Shown here: positions 45,778 through 54,015 of the stretch, in pieces | Numbering within the stretch: position 1 is the stretch's first letter | Layout: each line of letters begins with the position of its first letter | Source: Virgisporangium ochraceum | GTDB lineage: Bacteria > Actinomycetota > Actinomycetes > Mycobacteriales > Micromonosporaceae | Direction: 5' to 3' | NCBI RefSeq assembly: GCF_016863655.1 | Contig: NZ_BOPH01000112.1 | Coordinates: forward strand, 1-64,000 | Length of the DNA stretch: 64,000 nt | Position numbers and translations under genes: made by a program | Notes under the pieces: generated by a model | What the model was told of the DNA's origin: nothing | The model's input: only the letters and a program-made list of their open reading frames with translations | The model's database searches: none

Positions 45778-45828
45778 ACTGTCTCTGAGAGACGCCGTCA
45801 AGAGGGGGATTGGGCGGCGCCTGCGTGG

Positions 45829-45972
45829 CTACGTGAAGATGCTGACCCCGCCGGGCCCCACCAGCAGCCCGACGACGATGAGCACGATGCCCCAGAGGAG
45901 CTGGCCGCGGACGATCGAGACGATGCCGGCGACCACGAGGACAACTGCGAGGATCCACAGCAGAAAGGTCAT
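45829..45972 (-). CDS. Small conserved membrane protein (47 aa)
   Basis: ATG at 45972, preceded on the minus strand by AGGTAC-type purine-poor sequence, gives a 47-residue protein. Two short hydrophobic helices (LLWILAVVLVVAGIVSIV and LLWGIVLIVVGLLVG) are followed by GPGGVSIFT. The GPGG-x-SIF ending is a motif I recall from tiny conserved actinobacterial membrane proteins. Function unknown. A longer upstream frame through the low-complexity repeat is not credible as coding. Confidence 0.7.
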   Translation of the reverse strand: MTFLLWILAVVLVVAGIVSIVRGQLLWGIVLIVVGLLVGPGGVSIFT

Positions 45973-46064
45973 GGTGCGGAGGTACCCATGCGATTTATTT
46001 GATAAACGGGAGGTGCCGGTCGCCACACGATATTTGGGAGCGGTTCCAGATCGGCGCAGGTCGG

Positions 46065-46245
46065 CGCAGGGCACGGGCGTATACGCCAGGGCGCAGGGCA
46101 GGGCGGAGAGGCCAGGGGCGCAGGGCCAGGGCGAGGGCGCAGAGGCCAGGACACAGGGCAAGGACACAGCGACCAGGGCGCAGGGCCGCGGCGCAGGGCA
46201 CAGGGTGTGGAGGCCAGGGCGCAGGATCAAGACACGGGTCGGCCC
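46065..46245 (+). repeat. Degenerate GGGCGCAGGGC-type tandem repeats
   Basis: The tract is built from imperfect 10-20 bp units around CAGGGCGCAGGGC, GAGGCCAGG and ACACAGGGCAAGG. It is purine-rich (A, G with C) on the plus strand and nearly lacks T. It lies between the small membrane gene and the M20 peptidase gene. Frames through it are not plausible proteins. Confidence 0.75.
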
Positions 46246-46271
46246 TGCGAACGGGGCGACAGCCTCACCCA

Positions 46272-46277
46272 TAGAGT
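46272..46277 (+). promoter_or_regulatory. -10 box of leaderless peptidase gene
   Basis: TAGAGT lies 6 bases before the ATG at 46284 and no ribosome site is visible. It is embedded in a CCTCAC/GTGAGG inverted repeat (46263-46281). Confidence 0.55.
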
Positions 46278-46283
46278 GAGGGC

Positions 46284-47585
46284 ATGACCGGCACCGACGA
46301 GGTCGTTCGCATCTGTCGCGACCTGCTGCGTATCGACACCACCAACACCGGTGACCCGAAAACCACGGTCGGTGAGCGGGTGGCGGCCGAGTATGTGGCG
46401 GCGCAGCTCGACGAGGTCGGCATCGAGTCGCAGATCAGGGAGGCGGCGCCGGGGCGGACCAGTCTCGTGGCCCGGATCGAGGGGACCGACAGCAGCCGGC
46501 CCGCCCTGCTCGTCCACGGTCACCTGGACGTGGTGCCGGCCGACCCCGGTGAATGGTCGGTGCACCCGTTCGCGGGGGAGGAGAAGGACGGCTTCCTCTG
46601 GGGCCGGGGCGCGATCGACATGAAGGACTTCGACGCGATGATGATCGCGGTCGTCCGGCAGTGGGCCCGGGAGGGCCGGCGGCCCCCGCGCGACATCGTG
46701 CTCGCGTTCCTCGCCGACGAGGAGGCGGGCGGCGACTACGGCGCGGGCTGGCTGGTCGACACCGAGCCGGAGCTGTTCGAGGGCTGCACCGAGGCGATCG
46801 GCGAGGTCGGCGGGTTCTCCTACGACGTCGGCAACGACCGGCGTCTCTACCTCATCGAGACCGCCGAGAAGGGCATCGACTGGCTCAAGCTCAAGGCGAA
46901 AGGCCGCCCCGGGCACGGGTCGATGATCCACGACGACAACGCGATCACCGCCCTCAGCGAGGCCGTCGGGCGGCTCGGCCGCCATCGGTTCCCCGTCGTG
47001 CTGACGCCGACGGTCCGGGCCTTCCTGGACGAGGTGGGCGAGGCCCTCGGCATCGAGATCGACCCGGACGACCCGGAGACGGCGATCAACAAGCTGGGAT
47101 CGCTGGCCGCGATCATCGGAGCCACGATCCGCAACACCGCGAACCCGACCCGCCTCGACGCGGGCTACAAGGACAACGTGATCCCGAGTACGGCGACCGC
47201 GGTGGTCGACTGTCGCACGCTTCCCGGCCAGGCCGACATCTTCCGGGAGCAGCTGCGGGCCGTCATCGGCCCGGACATCGAGATCGAGACCGGCCACCTG
47301 CACCCGGCTGTGGAGACCACGTTCGACGGTCCGCTGGTGGAGGCGATGAAAGCCGCGTTGCGCGCGGAGGACCCCGGAGCGCACGCGGTGCCGTACATGT
47401 TGTCGGGTGGCACCGACGCCAAGTCGTTCAGCCGGCTGGGCATCCGCTGCTTCGGGTTCTCCCCGCTGCGGCTGCCCGCCGATCTCAATTTCAGCGCGCT
47501 GTTTCACGGCATTGACGAGCGCGTACCCGTCAGCGGACTACAGTTCGGCGTGCGCGTACTCGACCGCTTCCTGACGGCGAGCTGA
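46284..47585 (+). CDS. M20 family metallopeptidase/deacylase
   Basis: This 433-residue protein is a two-domain M20 hydrolase. The first metal motif LLVHGHLDVVPAD near 73-85 provides His and Asp. Then come the bridging Asp in WGRGAIDMKDFD near 110, the catalytic Glu pair in FLADEEAGGDYG near 148, and a late metal His in SALFHGIDERVP near 410. The lid/dimerisation domain spans about 190-320. Members remove C-terminal or N-acyl groups from peptides or amino acids; specificity is not clear. The start is leaderless (TAGAGT 6 bases upstream). The next gene follows after 33 bp. Confidence 0.9.
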   Translation: MTGTDEVVRICRDLLRIDTTNTGDPKTTVGERVAAEYVAAQLDEVGIESQIREAAPGRTSLVARIEGTDSSRPALLVHGHLDVVPADPGEWSVHPFAGEEKDGFLWGRGAIDMKDFDAMMIAVVRQWAREGRRPPRDIVLAFLADEEAGGDYGAGWLVDTEPELFEGCTEAIGEVGGFSYDVGNDRRLYLIETAEKGIDWLKLKAKGRPGHGSMIHDDNAITALSEAVGRLGRHRFPVVLTPTVRAFLDEVGEALGIEIDPDDPETAINKLGSLAAIIGATIRNTANPTRLDAGYKDNVIPSTATAVVDCRTLPGQADIFREQLRAVIGPDIEIETGHLHPAVETTFDGPLVEAMKAALRAEDPGAHAVPYMLSGGTDAKSFSRLGIRCFGFSPLRLPADLNFSALFHGIDERVPVSGLQFGVRVLDRFLTAS

Positions 47586-47618
47586 ACAGACCAAGCGAGA
47601 GCGAGAGGAAGCTCAGAT

Positions 47619-48353
47619 ATGACCGACCGGCACGCCGAACTGGATGCCGCACTGGAGCGCATGATCACGGCTGCCCGGGATCACCTGGCCGCGGTGCGCG
47701 CCGCCGACGGCCGCGCCGACGACGACGAGGTCTGGCGGGCCTACGTCGAGCTCAACAACGCCTCGTTCGAGTACGACGAGCAGCTGCTCGATGCGTTCGG
47801 CGAGGTCACGCCGTGGGACGTCCAGCCGATCGACCCGAACGAGGCCGACAAGCAGTTCGGCTTCGGGGTGGGCGCCGGCGCCGGCGAGGACGAGTACGAG
47901 CACGTCATCTCGGTGCGCCAGCGGCGCGACTACCGGGTGCCGAGCGTCGCCGCGCTGCTGCGGGCCGCGGAGAGCGCGCGGCGCACCAGCCAGCAGGGCA
48001 ACGAGGAGCCGGTCGCGGCGGTGGAGACCGTCGGCGAGGCCGTCCTGGAGCTCATGCAGGCCTCCGACGTGTCGCTGGGCGCGCTCGACATTCCCGAGCT
48101 CGAGTCGCTCGACGGGGTCGTCGTGGTTGCCGAGGTCGGTCAGCCGCTCGACCCGGAGGCCTTCGACGAGACCGACGGCACCGGCCCGTTCGCGCTGGAG
48201 ACCGGCGACCGCCTCGTCGACCGGCTCGACGAGCACGCGAGCATCGGCTTCGACGACGAGGACGAGGAAGACGACGAAGACGACGAGGACGACGAAGAAG
48301 AAGACGAAGAGGAAGAGGAAGAGGACGAGGCCGCGTCGAACGCGACCCGCTGA
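47619..48353 (+). CDS. Conserved hypothetical protein with polyacidic tail
   Basis: This 244-residue soluble protein begins with a helical region (DAALERMITAARDHLAAVRA), contains PWDVQPIDP and DYRVPSVAALLRAAESARR in the middle, and ends with about 35 residues that are almost only Asp and Glu before SNATR. I recognise similar proteins in actinomycete genomes near M20 peptidase genes but know of no function. The AAG/GAA-rich codons of the tail give a purine tract on the plus strand. It may be translated from the peptidase mRNA. Confidence 0.7.
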   Translation: MTDRHAELDAALERMITAARDHLAAVRAADGRADDDEVWRAYVELNNASFEYDEQLLDAFGEVTPWDVQPIDPNEADKQFGFGVGAGAGEDEYEHVISVRQRRDYRVPSVAALLRAAESARRTSQQGNEEPVAAVETVGEAVLELMQASDVSLGALDIPELESLDGVVVVAEVGQPLDPEAFDETDGTGPFALETGDRLVDRLDEHASIGFDDEDEEDDEDDEDDEEEDEEEEEEDEAASNATR

Positions 48354-48389
48354 CAGTCGCGCGCTCACGCGCGTCCCATAGAAGCTTTC

Positions 48390-48417
48390 AAGGCCGCCGG
48401 CGCCACCGGCGGCCTTT
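48390..48417 (+). terminator. Intrinsic terminator
   Basis: An 11-bp perfect stem (AAGGCCGCCGG and its complement) with a 5-base loop ends in TTT. It lies 36 bp after the polyacidic protein stop and separates it from the sialidase-like gene. Confidence 0.8.
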
Positions 48418-48439
48418 CCCATTGACCCCCGTGGACTAT

Positions 48440-48456
48440 ATGGAAAGTCGTTCCAT
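48440..48456 (+). promoter_or_regulatory. Operator-like repeat ATGGAA-N5-TTCCAT
   Basis: Two perfect 6-bp arms, extendable to 9 bp with one mismatch (TATATGGAA/TTCCATGTA), lie 65 bp before the sialidase-like ATG. The core TGGAA-N5-TTCCA resembles the site I recall for E. coli IclR. A TTGACC at 48422 and ATGTAT at 48455 may be promoter parts around it. Repressor identity is inferred only from this resemblance. Confidence 0.45.
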
Positions 48457-48520
48457 GTATGCCACACTTCCTGGACATCGATCCCCATCGAGACGGATCT
48501 GTGGAAATCGGGGTGCTGGG

Positions 48521-49681
48521 ATGGGTCGGATCACGCTGCGCCATGCCCTCGTGGCGATGGCACTCACCGCAACTGTCGTCGCCACCGCGGCGCCCGCGAA
48601 CGCGGCCGTCACGCGGATCGGACGGGTCGTGCAGGAGCCGTCGCCGTACGAGGCGCGCTTCCCCGACCTGCTCACGCTCGACGACGGCCGCATCATGGCC
48701 GTCTGGCACCGCGCGGCCGAACACCAGAACGCCGTCGGGAAGGTCCAGGTCGCGTTCGACAACCGCGACAACGGACGCACCTGGCCCGAACGCCACGACG
48801 CCCTCGCCGACATGACGCCCATGGCGGGCCGGGACATGCGCGACCCGAAGCTCGGGAAGATGCACGACGGCAGCGTGCTGCTGACCTGGTTCGTGCCCAA
48901 CGACGGCGTCTACTACGCGGTGTGGCGGCCCGGCTGGAGCTACTTCGCCACCCCGCAGAAGCTGTCGGTGCCGGGAATCTCCGGCACGCTGGCCGAACAC
49001 GGCGGGATCCTCGCGGTCGAGGGGTCCGACCAGGTGCTGATCCCGGTGTACACCGGCAGCGGCAACTCCTACGTCGCGAAGGCCACCTACCAGGGGACCG
49101 CGTCGTACGTGCTGCCGGTGAGCACGTTCCACACGCTGCAGACCACCTCGCAGGCCGCCGACGGCCGCGACGAGATGTGGTTCGAACCCAGCCTCGCGCA
49201 GTTCGACGACACGATCGTCGCCGTCGTGCGGCACGAACGCTGGCTGCGCACGAACAGCAGCGACCGCCTCGGCGCGCCCGCCCGGGTCGTCACCTGGAAC
49301 GTGAACGCGGCGACGCCGACGTTCACCCGCGCCGACTGGAACGTGCAGGCCAGCTCGCACCACCTGCTGAAGACCGCCGACGACCGGCTGCTGTTCACCT
49401 TCGGCGACCGGGGTGTGACCTACCGGCCCACGTACGGCACGCTGATCAGCAACCCGGCCCAGCTGCCGTGGCGGCAGCCGTCGGCGGGACAGAAGGTGGT
49501 GCCGATCTACAACTCCGGCTTCGGCGACCAGGCCAACCCCTCGAGCGTGGAGACCACGCCCGGCACGTTCGTCACCGCGGGGTACAACGCCAAGAAGTGG
49601 GCGTCGTCGGAGGGTAACGGCACCTCACCCAGCGGCGGCAGCCTGTGGCTGCTGGAGACCCTGGACGACGACTATCTCTAG
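48521..49681 (+). CDS. Secreted sialidase-fold (BNR-like) protein
   Basis: ATG at 48521 gives 386 residues with a signal peptide (RHALVAMALTATVVATAA, cleavage near ANA-A at 29). The rest is beta-rich and looks like a six-bladed propeller. It has FPDLLTLDDGRIMAVWHR near 48, AFDNRDNGRTWPE near 80 (Asp-box-like), and repeated GSVLLTWF/LLFTFGDRG strands. Exo-sialidases and related glycan-binding or -cleaving enzymes share this. A catalytic Arg triad and Tyr/Glu pair cannot be assigned by eye. An operator-like repeat upstream suggests substrate-regulated expression. Confidence 0.75.
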   Translation: MGRITLRHALVAMALTATVVATAAPANAAVTRIGRVVQEPSPYEARFPDLLTLDDGRIMAVWHRAAEHQNAVGKVQVAFDNRDNGRTWPERHDALADMTPMAGRDMRDPKLGKMHDGSVLLTWFVPNDGVYYAVWRPGWSYFATPQKLSVPGISGTLAEHGGILAVEGSDQVLIPVYTGSGNSYVAKATYQGTASYVLPVSTFHTLQTTSQAADGRDEMWFEPSLAQFDDTIVAVVRHERWLRTNSSDRLGAPARVVTWNVNAATPTFTRADWNVQASSHHLLKTADDRLLFTFGDRGVTYRPTYGTLISNPAQLPWRQPSAGQKVVPIYNSGFGDQANPSSVETTPGTFVTAGYNAKKWASSEGNGTSPSGGSLWLLETLDDDYL

Positions 49682-49923
49682 GAGCAGAAAGGGCTCATGG
49701 GCGCGTCGGGAGCGATCACGGCGCGCCCCGCGTACTGCCGGCGCAGGTCGCTGACCTGGGCGTCGGTCAGTTCGGCCAGCAGCAGGTGGGGCTCGATGCG
49801 GCGGGCGTGCCGCTGGGCGACGACCTCCGCGAGCACGGTGTCGTCGCGGGAGGCGATCACATACGCCAGGGTTCTGGCGTGCTCGGAGGCGTAGGCGTCG
49901 AGCAGGGGTTGGCGCCACGTCAT
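49678..49923 (-). CDS. Small hypothetical protein
   Basis: ATG at 49923 gives 81 residues (MTWRQPLLDAYASEHART). It is soluble and helical, with AEVVAQRHARRIEPHLLLAELTDAQVSDLRRQY. I do not recognise a family. Its last codons overlap the 3' end of the convergent sialidase-like gene by 4 bp. Coding is supported by sensible composition rather than homology. Confidence 0.5.
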   Translation of the reverse strand: MTWRQPLLDAYASEHARTLAYVIASRDDTVLAEVVAQRHARRIEPHLLLAELTDAQVSDLRRQYAGRAVIAPDAPMSPFCS

Positions 49924-49989
49924 GGTTACGCAAGATATTCTCGCGCTCACCCGTTGTAAATAGGAGTGGCGCGGTCAACCCGGAAAACT

Positions 49990-50190
49990 TCAGATGGACG
50001 GGCCGGGAGGCGGCTGCTGATGCCCGGGCGCGACGCGGCGCCGGAGCATCACCTGGCGGGTGCCGTCGCGGTAGAGCTGGACCCGGGCCAGCTCCCATCC
50101 CGCGTACTCGGCCTGGATGGTCAGCTGCGCCGTGGCGGTCATCCGGTCGACATTCGCGGGTAACCGCAGCGGCGCGTACTCGTAATCCAT
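49990..50190 (-). CDS. DUF5703-type small protein
   Basis: ATG at 50190 gives 66 residues starting MDYEYAPLRLP, with AEYAGWELARVQLYRDGTRQVMLRR in the middle. That layout (MDYEY, then ...WEL-x-R-x-x-x-Y-x-D-G-x-R-x-V-x-LRR) is what I recall for the actinobacterial DUF5703 family. Function is unknown. In other actinomycetes such genes lie near aldo/keto reductase and M20 genes, as here. Confidence 0.75.
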   Translation of the reverse strand: MDYEYAPLRLPANVDRMTATAQLTIQAEYAGWELARVQLYRDGTRQVMLRRRVAPGHQQPPPGPSI

Positions 50191-50234
50191 TTTCCGATAT
50201 TGCCGCGCCCCGAGCCTTTGCACCAGAGGCGGAA

Positions 50235-51203
50235 CTACAGGTCACGCTCCGGGTAGCCGCCGTAGGGCAGCGACACGTCGTCGAGCGCGACGCGGATCTC
50301 CTCCGGCAGGTCCAGCCGCTCCGACGCGAGCGACCCGACGAGCTGCGCGGCCGTGCGGGCGCCGAGGATCACCGAGCTGACGCCGGGCCGGTCACGCACC
50401 CAGGCCAGCGCGACCGCGAGCGGGGCCGCGGACAGGCCGTCGGCGGCCGTGGAGACCGCCTCGACGATCCCGCCGCAACGCGCGTCGAGGTAGGGCGCGG
50501 TGAACCGTTCGAAGTGCGCCGACGCGGCGCGCGAGTCGGCCGGGACGCCGTAGCGGTACTTGCCGGTCAGCACGCCACGCCCGAGCGGCGACCAGGCAAG
50601 CACGCCCAACCCGAGATCGGCGCACGCGGGCACCACCTCCCGCTCGATCTCGCGCTCGACGAGCGAGTACTCCACCTGGCTGGAGATCAGCGGGGTCCGG
50701 CCGGCGCACGCCTGCATCGTGGCGGCGCGGGCGGTCTGCCAGCCGGAGTAGTTCGACACGCCGACGTACCGGGCCCGCCCGGACGTGACGGCGAAGTCCA
50801 GAGCGGACAAAGTTTCCTCAAGCGGCGTGTCCGGGTCAAAACCGTGCACCTGCCACAAATCGACGTGGTCGGTGTCGAGCCGGGCCAGCGACGCGTCCAG
50901 CGCGCGCAGCAGATGCCCGCGCGACGCGTCACGGCGGCGCCGGTGCCCCGGCCGCAGCCCGGCCTTGGTGGCGATCACGACCTCGTCGCGGGGGAGCAGC
51001 CGGTGCAACAGGCTGCCGAGCACCGCCTCGGCGTCACCGTCGGCATAGACGTCGGCCGTGTCGATCAAGGTGCCACCAGCGTCGGCGAACGTCTTGAGCT
51101 GCTCGGCCGCGTCGTCGGTGTCGGTGTCGCGGCCCCAGGTCATCGTGCCCAGCGCGAGCCGGGAGACCGCCAGCCCGCTTCGGCCGAGCGGTCGCTGTTG
51201 CAT
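50235..51203 (-). CDS. Aldo/keto reductase
   Basis: ATG at 51203 gives 322 residues. The NADPH-dependent AKR barrel is clear. GTMTWG is near 19, and the catalytic Asp and Tyr are in LIDTADVYADGDAE near 47-58. The Lys is in VVIATKAGLRPG near 77, the His in LWQVHGFDPDTPLEE near 117, and VLAWSPLGRGVLTGKYR near 208. It reduces aldehydes or ketones; substrate unknown. Upstream on the minus strand TATCCT lies 7 bases before the ATG, so translation is probably leaderless. The longer upstream frame is not supported. Confidence 0.9.
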   Translation of the reverse strand: MQQRPLGRSGLAVSRLALGTMTWGRDTDTDDAAEQLKTFADAGGTLIDTADVYADGDAEAVLGSLLHRLLPRDEVVIATKAGLRPGHRRRRDASRGHLLRALDASLARLDTDHVDLWQVHGFDPDTPLEETLSALDFAVTSGRARYVGVSNYSGWQTARAATMQACAGRTPLISSQVEYSLVEREIEREVVPACADLGLGVLAWSPLGRGVLTGKYRYGVPADSRAASAHFERFTAPYLDARCGGIVEAVSTAADGLSAAPLAVALAWVRDRPGVSSVILGARTAAQLVGSLASERLDLPEEIRVALDDVSLPYGGYPERDL

Positions 51204-51210
51204 GTGCCAC

Positions 51211-51216
51211 AGGATA
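51211..51216 (-). promoter_or_regulatory. -10 box of leaderless aldo/keto reductase gene
   Basis: On the minus strand TATCCT ends 7 bases before the ATG at 51203. Confidence 0.5.
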
Positions 51217-51294
51217 GGGCCACCCACGCTCCGGACCACGTACCACACATAAGGTGAGTCGACCTTCAGACGTTGATGAATCAGGGGGGTCGCC

Positions 51295-52344
51295 GTGCGC
51301 CTCGCGCTCAGCCTCGGATACCTGTCCAACCGCAACACCCCGGCCGACCGGCTCGCCCTGGCGCGGGAGGCCGACCGCCTCGGCCTGTCGGCCGTCTGGG
51401 TCGCCGAGGCCTACGGGTCCGACGCCGCCACGCTGCTGGCCTGGATCGGCGCGCAGACCGAGCGCATCGACGTCGGCTCGGCGATCTTCCAGATCCCCGC
51501 CCGCACGCCCACCATGACCGCGATGACCGCAGCCACCCTCGACCTGCTCACCGGCGGCCGGTTCCGGCTCGGCCTCGGCGTGTCGGGCCCGCAGGTGTCG
51601 GAGGGCTGGTACGGCGTCCCGTTCGCCAAGCCCCTCGCCCGCACCCGCGAGTACCTCGAGGTCATCGCGAAGGCGCTCGGCCGGGAGACGGTCGAGTACG
51701 CCGGCGAGCACCACACGCTGCCCGTGCCCGACGGTCCCGGCAAGCCGCTGAAGCTGATGCTGCACCCGCACCGCGAGCGCATCCCCACCTACCTGGCCGC
51801 GATCGGCCCGAAGAACCTCGAGCTCGCCGGCGAGCTCACCGACGGCCTGCTCGCCGTGTTCTGGGCACCGGAGTTCGCCGACGAGCAGCTCGCGTCGATC
51901 CGCGCCGGCCGCGAGCGCGGCGGCCGCGCCGACGAGCCGTTCGACGTCGTGCCGAGCGTCCCGCTGGTGATCGGCGATGACCTGGAGAAGGCCGCCGAGC
52001 CGGTCCGCCCGTACGCGGCCCTGTACGTGGGCGGCATGGGCAGCCGCGAGAAGAACTTCTACAACGCGCTGGCCACCCGCATGGGCTACGGCGACGCCGC
52101 CCGCGAGGTCCAGGACCTGTACCTGTCCAGGCGCCAGCGCGACGCGGCCGCCGCGGTGCCGCTGGAGTTCATCGACCGCACGTCGCTGCTGGGGCCGGTC
52201 GACCGCGTGGCCGACCGGATGCGCGAGTTCGCCGCGTCGGGCGTCACCACGCTGTCGCTGGCCATCCACGCGAACACCCTTGAGGAGAGCGTGAACCAGC
52301 TGCGGCTGGCCGCGGAGGCCTACGAGAAGTCCGGCACCGCGTAG
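51295..52344 (+). CDS. LLM-class F420-dependent oxidoreductase
   Basis: This 349-residue luciferase-like protein starts with GTG at 51295 after a GGGGGG site. Typical features are LALAREADRLGLSAVWVAEAYGSDA near 22, IQIPARTPTMTAMTAATLD-type segment near 66-80, GGRFRLGLGVSGPQVSEGWYG near 88, and ARTREYLEVIAKAL near 117. Actinobacterial members usually use deazaflavin F420. The redox substrate is unknown. Its stop is immediately adjacent to the convergent uppP stop. Confidence 0.88.
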   Translation: MRLALSLGYLSNRNTPADRLALAREADRLGLSAVWVAEAYGSDAATLLAWIGAQTERIDVGSAIFQIPARTPTMTAMTAATLDLLTGGRFRLGLGVSGPQVSEGWYGVPFAKPLARTREYLEVIAKALGRETVEYAGEHHTLPVPDGPGKPLKLMLHPHRERIPTYLAAIGPKNLELAGELTDGLLAVFWAPEFADEQLASIRAGRERGGRADEPFDVVPSVPLVIGDDLEKAAEPVRPYAALYVGGMGSREKNFYNALATRMGYGDAAREVQDLYLSRRQRDAAAAVPLEFIDRTSLLGPVDRVADRMREFAASGVTTLSLAIHANTLEESVNQLRLAAEAYEKSGTA

Positions 52345-53181
52345 CTACTTGGGCTCGATGACGTTCGTCGCGAGGAGGACGACCAGGAGGAGGCCCAGCG
52401 CCACCCGGTACACGATGAAGATGGTGTACGAGTGGCGGGCGATGTAGCGCAGCAGCCAGTTCACCGACAGGTAGGCCACCACGAAGCTCACCACCGTCGC
52501 CACGATGGTGTTGGTCCAGCCGACCCCGCTGGAGATGTTGTCGAACTCCTCCACGCCCTGCAACGCCGAGGCACCGGTGAGCGCCGGGATCGACAGGAAG
52601 AACGACAGCTTGGTGACCGTGACCCGGTCGAGGTCGCGCAGCAGGCCGGCCGACATCGTGGCACCCGAGCGGGAGATGCCCGGGATCAGCGCCATGCACT
52701 GCACCACGCCGATGATCAGCGTGTCCTTCCAGGTGACGTCCTTCTCGCTGCGTTGCTGGGTGGCGGCGTGGTCGGCGAAGGCCATCACCCCGCTCCACAG
52801 GATCAGCGCGCCGGCGACGAACCACAGGCTGCGCAGCGTCGTCTCGACCTGGTCCTTGAACAGCAGCGCCGCGACGACGATCGGCAGCGACCCGAGCAGC
52901 ACCGCCACCGCGAACCGGAAGTCCAGCCCTTTGCGGACCTCGGCGTCGAACAGGCCCTTGAAGAACGCCGGCACGATCCGCGCGATGTCCTTGCGCAGGA
53001 ACAGGATCGTCGCGGCCACCGCGCCGGACTGGATGATGACCGTGAACGCGGTGATGTCGGGGTCGTCGATGCGGTAGCCGAGCAGCTTCTCCAGGATGGT
53101 CAGGTGACCGGTGCTGGAGATCGGCAGGAACTCGGTGACGCCCTCGACCGCACCGAGCAGTACCGCTTCGAAGATGTTCAC
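52345..53181 (-). CDS. uppP: Undecaprenyl-diphosphatase UppP (BacA)
   Basis: GTG at 53181 gives VNIFEAVLLGAVEGVTEF and 278 residues, the normal length. It dephosphorylates undecaprenyl pyrophosphate so the lipid carrier can be reused for cell-wall synthesis, and it gives bacitracin tolerance. The two family motifs are present: EGVTEFLPISSTGH near 13-26 and PGISRSGATMSAGLL near 172-186. About eight membrane helices are visible. The ATG at 53229 would add 16 polar residues and is less likely. Transcription is divergent from the phosphatase gene at 53250. Confidence 0.96.
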   Translation of the reverse strand: MNIFEAVLLGAVEGVTEFLPISSTGHLTILEKLLGYRIDDPDITAFTVIIQSGAVAATILFLRKDIARIVPAFFKGLFDAEVRKGLDFRFAVAVLLGSLPIVVAALLFKDQVETTLRSLWFVAGALILWSGVMAFADHAATQQRSEKDVTWKDTLIIGVVQCMALIPGISRSGATMSAGLLRDLDRVTVTKLSFFLSIPALTGASALQGVEEFDNISSGVGWTNTIVATVVSFVVAYLSVNWLLRYIARHSYTIFIVYRVALGLLLVVLLATNVIEPK

Positions 53182-53236
53182 ACACGCCCCCTGCTGTTCA
53201 TGGCCGCTGGAGAGCATAGGCGAGAGCAACCACTAG

Positions 53237-53242
53237 TAATCT
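53237..53242 (+). promoter_or_regulatory. -10 box of leaderless histidine phosphatase gene
   Basis: TAATCT lies 7 bases before the GTG at 53250 with no ribosome site. Confidence 0.6.
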
Positions 53243-53249
53243 TGCGGCC

Positions 53250-53957
53250 GTGGCAACCGTCCTCCTTCTCCGCCACGGCCGCACGACCAGCAACGCAGCC
53301 GGCATCCTCGCCGGCCACCAACCCACCGAGCTGGACGACGTCGGCCGTGCACAGGCCCGCAGAGCCGGCGAGCGGCTCGCCGGCATCCCGCTCGCCGCGG
53401 TCGTCTCCAGCCCGCTGATCCGGTGCCGCCAGACCCTCGCCGAGGCGCTTCCCGCGGTCACCCCCGCGGTCGACGAGCGCTTCACGGAGTGTGGCTACGG
53501 CGATTGGACCGGGAAGGAGCTGGCCAAGCTCGCGAAGGACCCGTTGTGGAAGGTGGTGCAGGCGCATCCGAGCGCGGTCACGTTCCCCGGTGGCGAGTCG
53601 ATGGCCGCGATGGCCGCCCGCGCCGTGGCCGCCGTACGCGAGTGGGACGCCACCGTCAACGCCGAACGCGGCCCCGACGCGCTGTGGGTGGCGTGCAGCC
53701 ACGGAGATGTGATCAAGGCCATCGTCGCCGACGCGCTGGGGCTGCATCTCGACCAGTTCCAGCGCCTCATGGCCGACCCGGCGTCCATCACCGCGATCCG
53801 GTACACCGCCACCCGCCCGTTCGTGGTGCGGCTCAACGACTCGGGCGCCGACCTCACGTCCCTGATCCCCCCGAAGAAGACCCGCAAGCGCCGCACGGCC
53901 GCGACCAGCGACAGCGACGCCGCGGTTGGTGGCGGTGACACCGGAGGAAAGATCTGA
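53250..53957 (+). CDS. Histidine phosphatase, MSMEG_4193-type phosphomutase
   Basis: This 235-residue protein has the phosphoglycerate-mutase-like core. LLLRHGRTTSNAAG carries the catalytic His near residue 9, SSPLIRCRQTLAEAL is near 53, the acid Glu is in FTECGYGDWTG near 80, and the second His is in ACSHGDVIKAI near 150. The end is Lys/Arg-rich. It starts a three-gene set (this, DUF3090, SCO1664-type) conserved in actinobacteria next to mshC. Substrate unknown; a link to cofactor or mycothiol chemistry is inference from context. Confidence 0.9.
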   Translation: MATVLLLRHGRTTSNAAGILAGHQPTELDDVGRAQARRAGERLAGIPLAAVVSSPLIRCRQTLAEALPAVTPAVDERFTECGYGDWTGKELAKLAKDPLWKVVQAHPSAVTFPGGESMAAMAARAVAAVREWDATVNAERGPDALWVACSHGDVIKAIVADALGLHLDQFQRLMADPASITAIRYTATRPFVVRLNDSGADLTSLIPPKKTRKRRTAATSDSDAAVGGGDTGGKI

Positions 53958-54002
53958 CACGGCTGTGACGCGACCCAGTCGGCGTGGGCGTACCGATACG
54001 GA

Positions 54003-54008
54003 TATCGT
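54003..54008 (+). promoter_or_regulatory. -10 box of leaderless DUF3090 gene
   Basis: TATCGT lies 7 bases before the ATG at 54016. The gene may therefore have its own promoter in addition to read-through from the phosphatase gene. Confidence 0.45.
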
Positions 54009-54015
54009 CGTGGGT

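Noticed and set aside
46020..46270. The repeated tract considered as a CRISPR array
   Set aside because: Units are of irregular length and degenerate, with no constant repeat and unique spacers, and no cas genes are nearby. I saw no CRISPR array elsewhere in the window.
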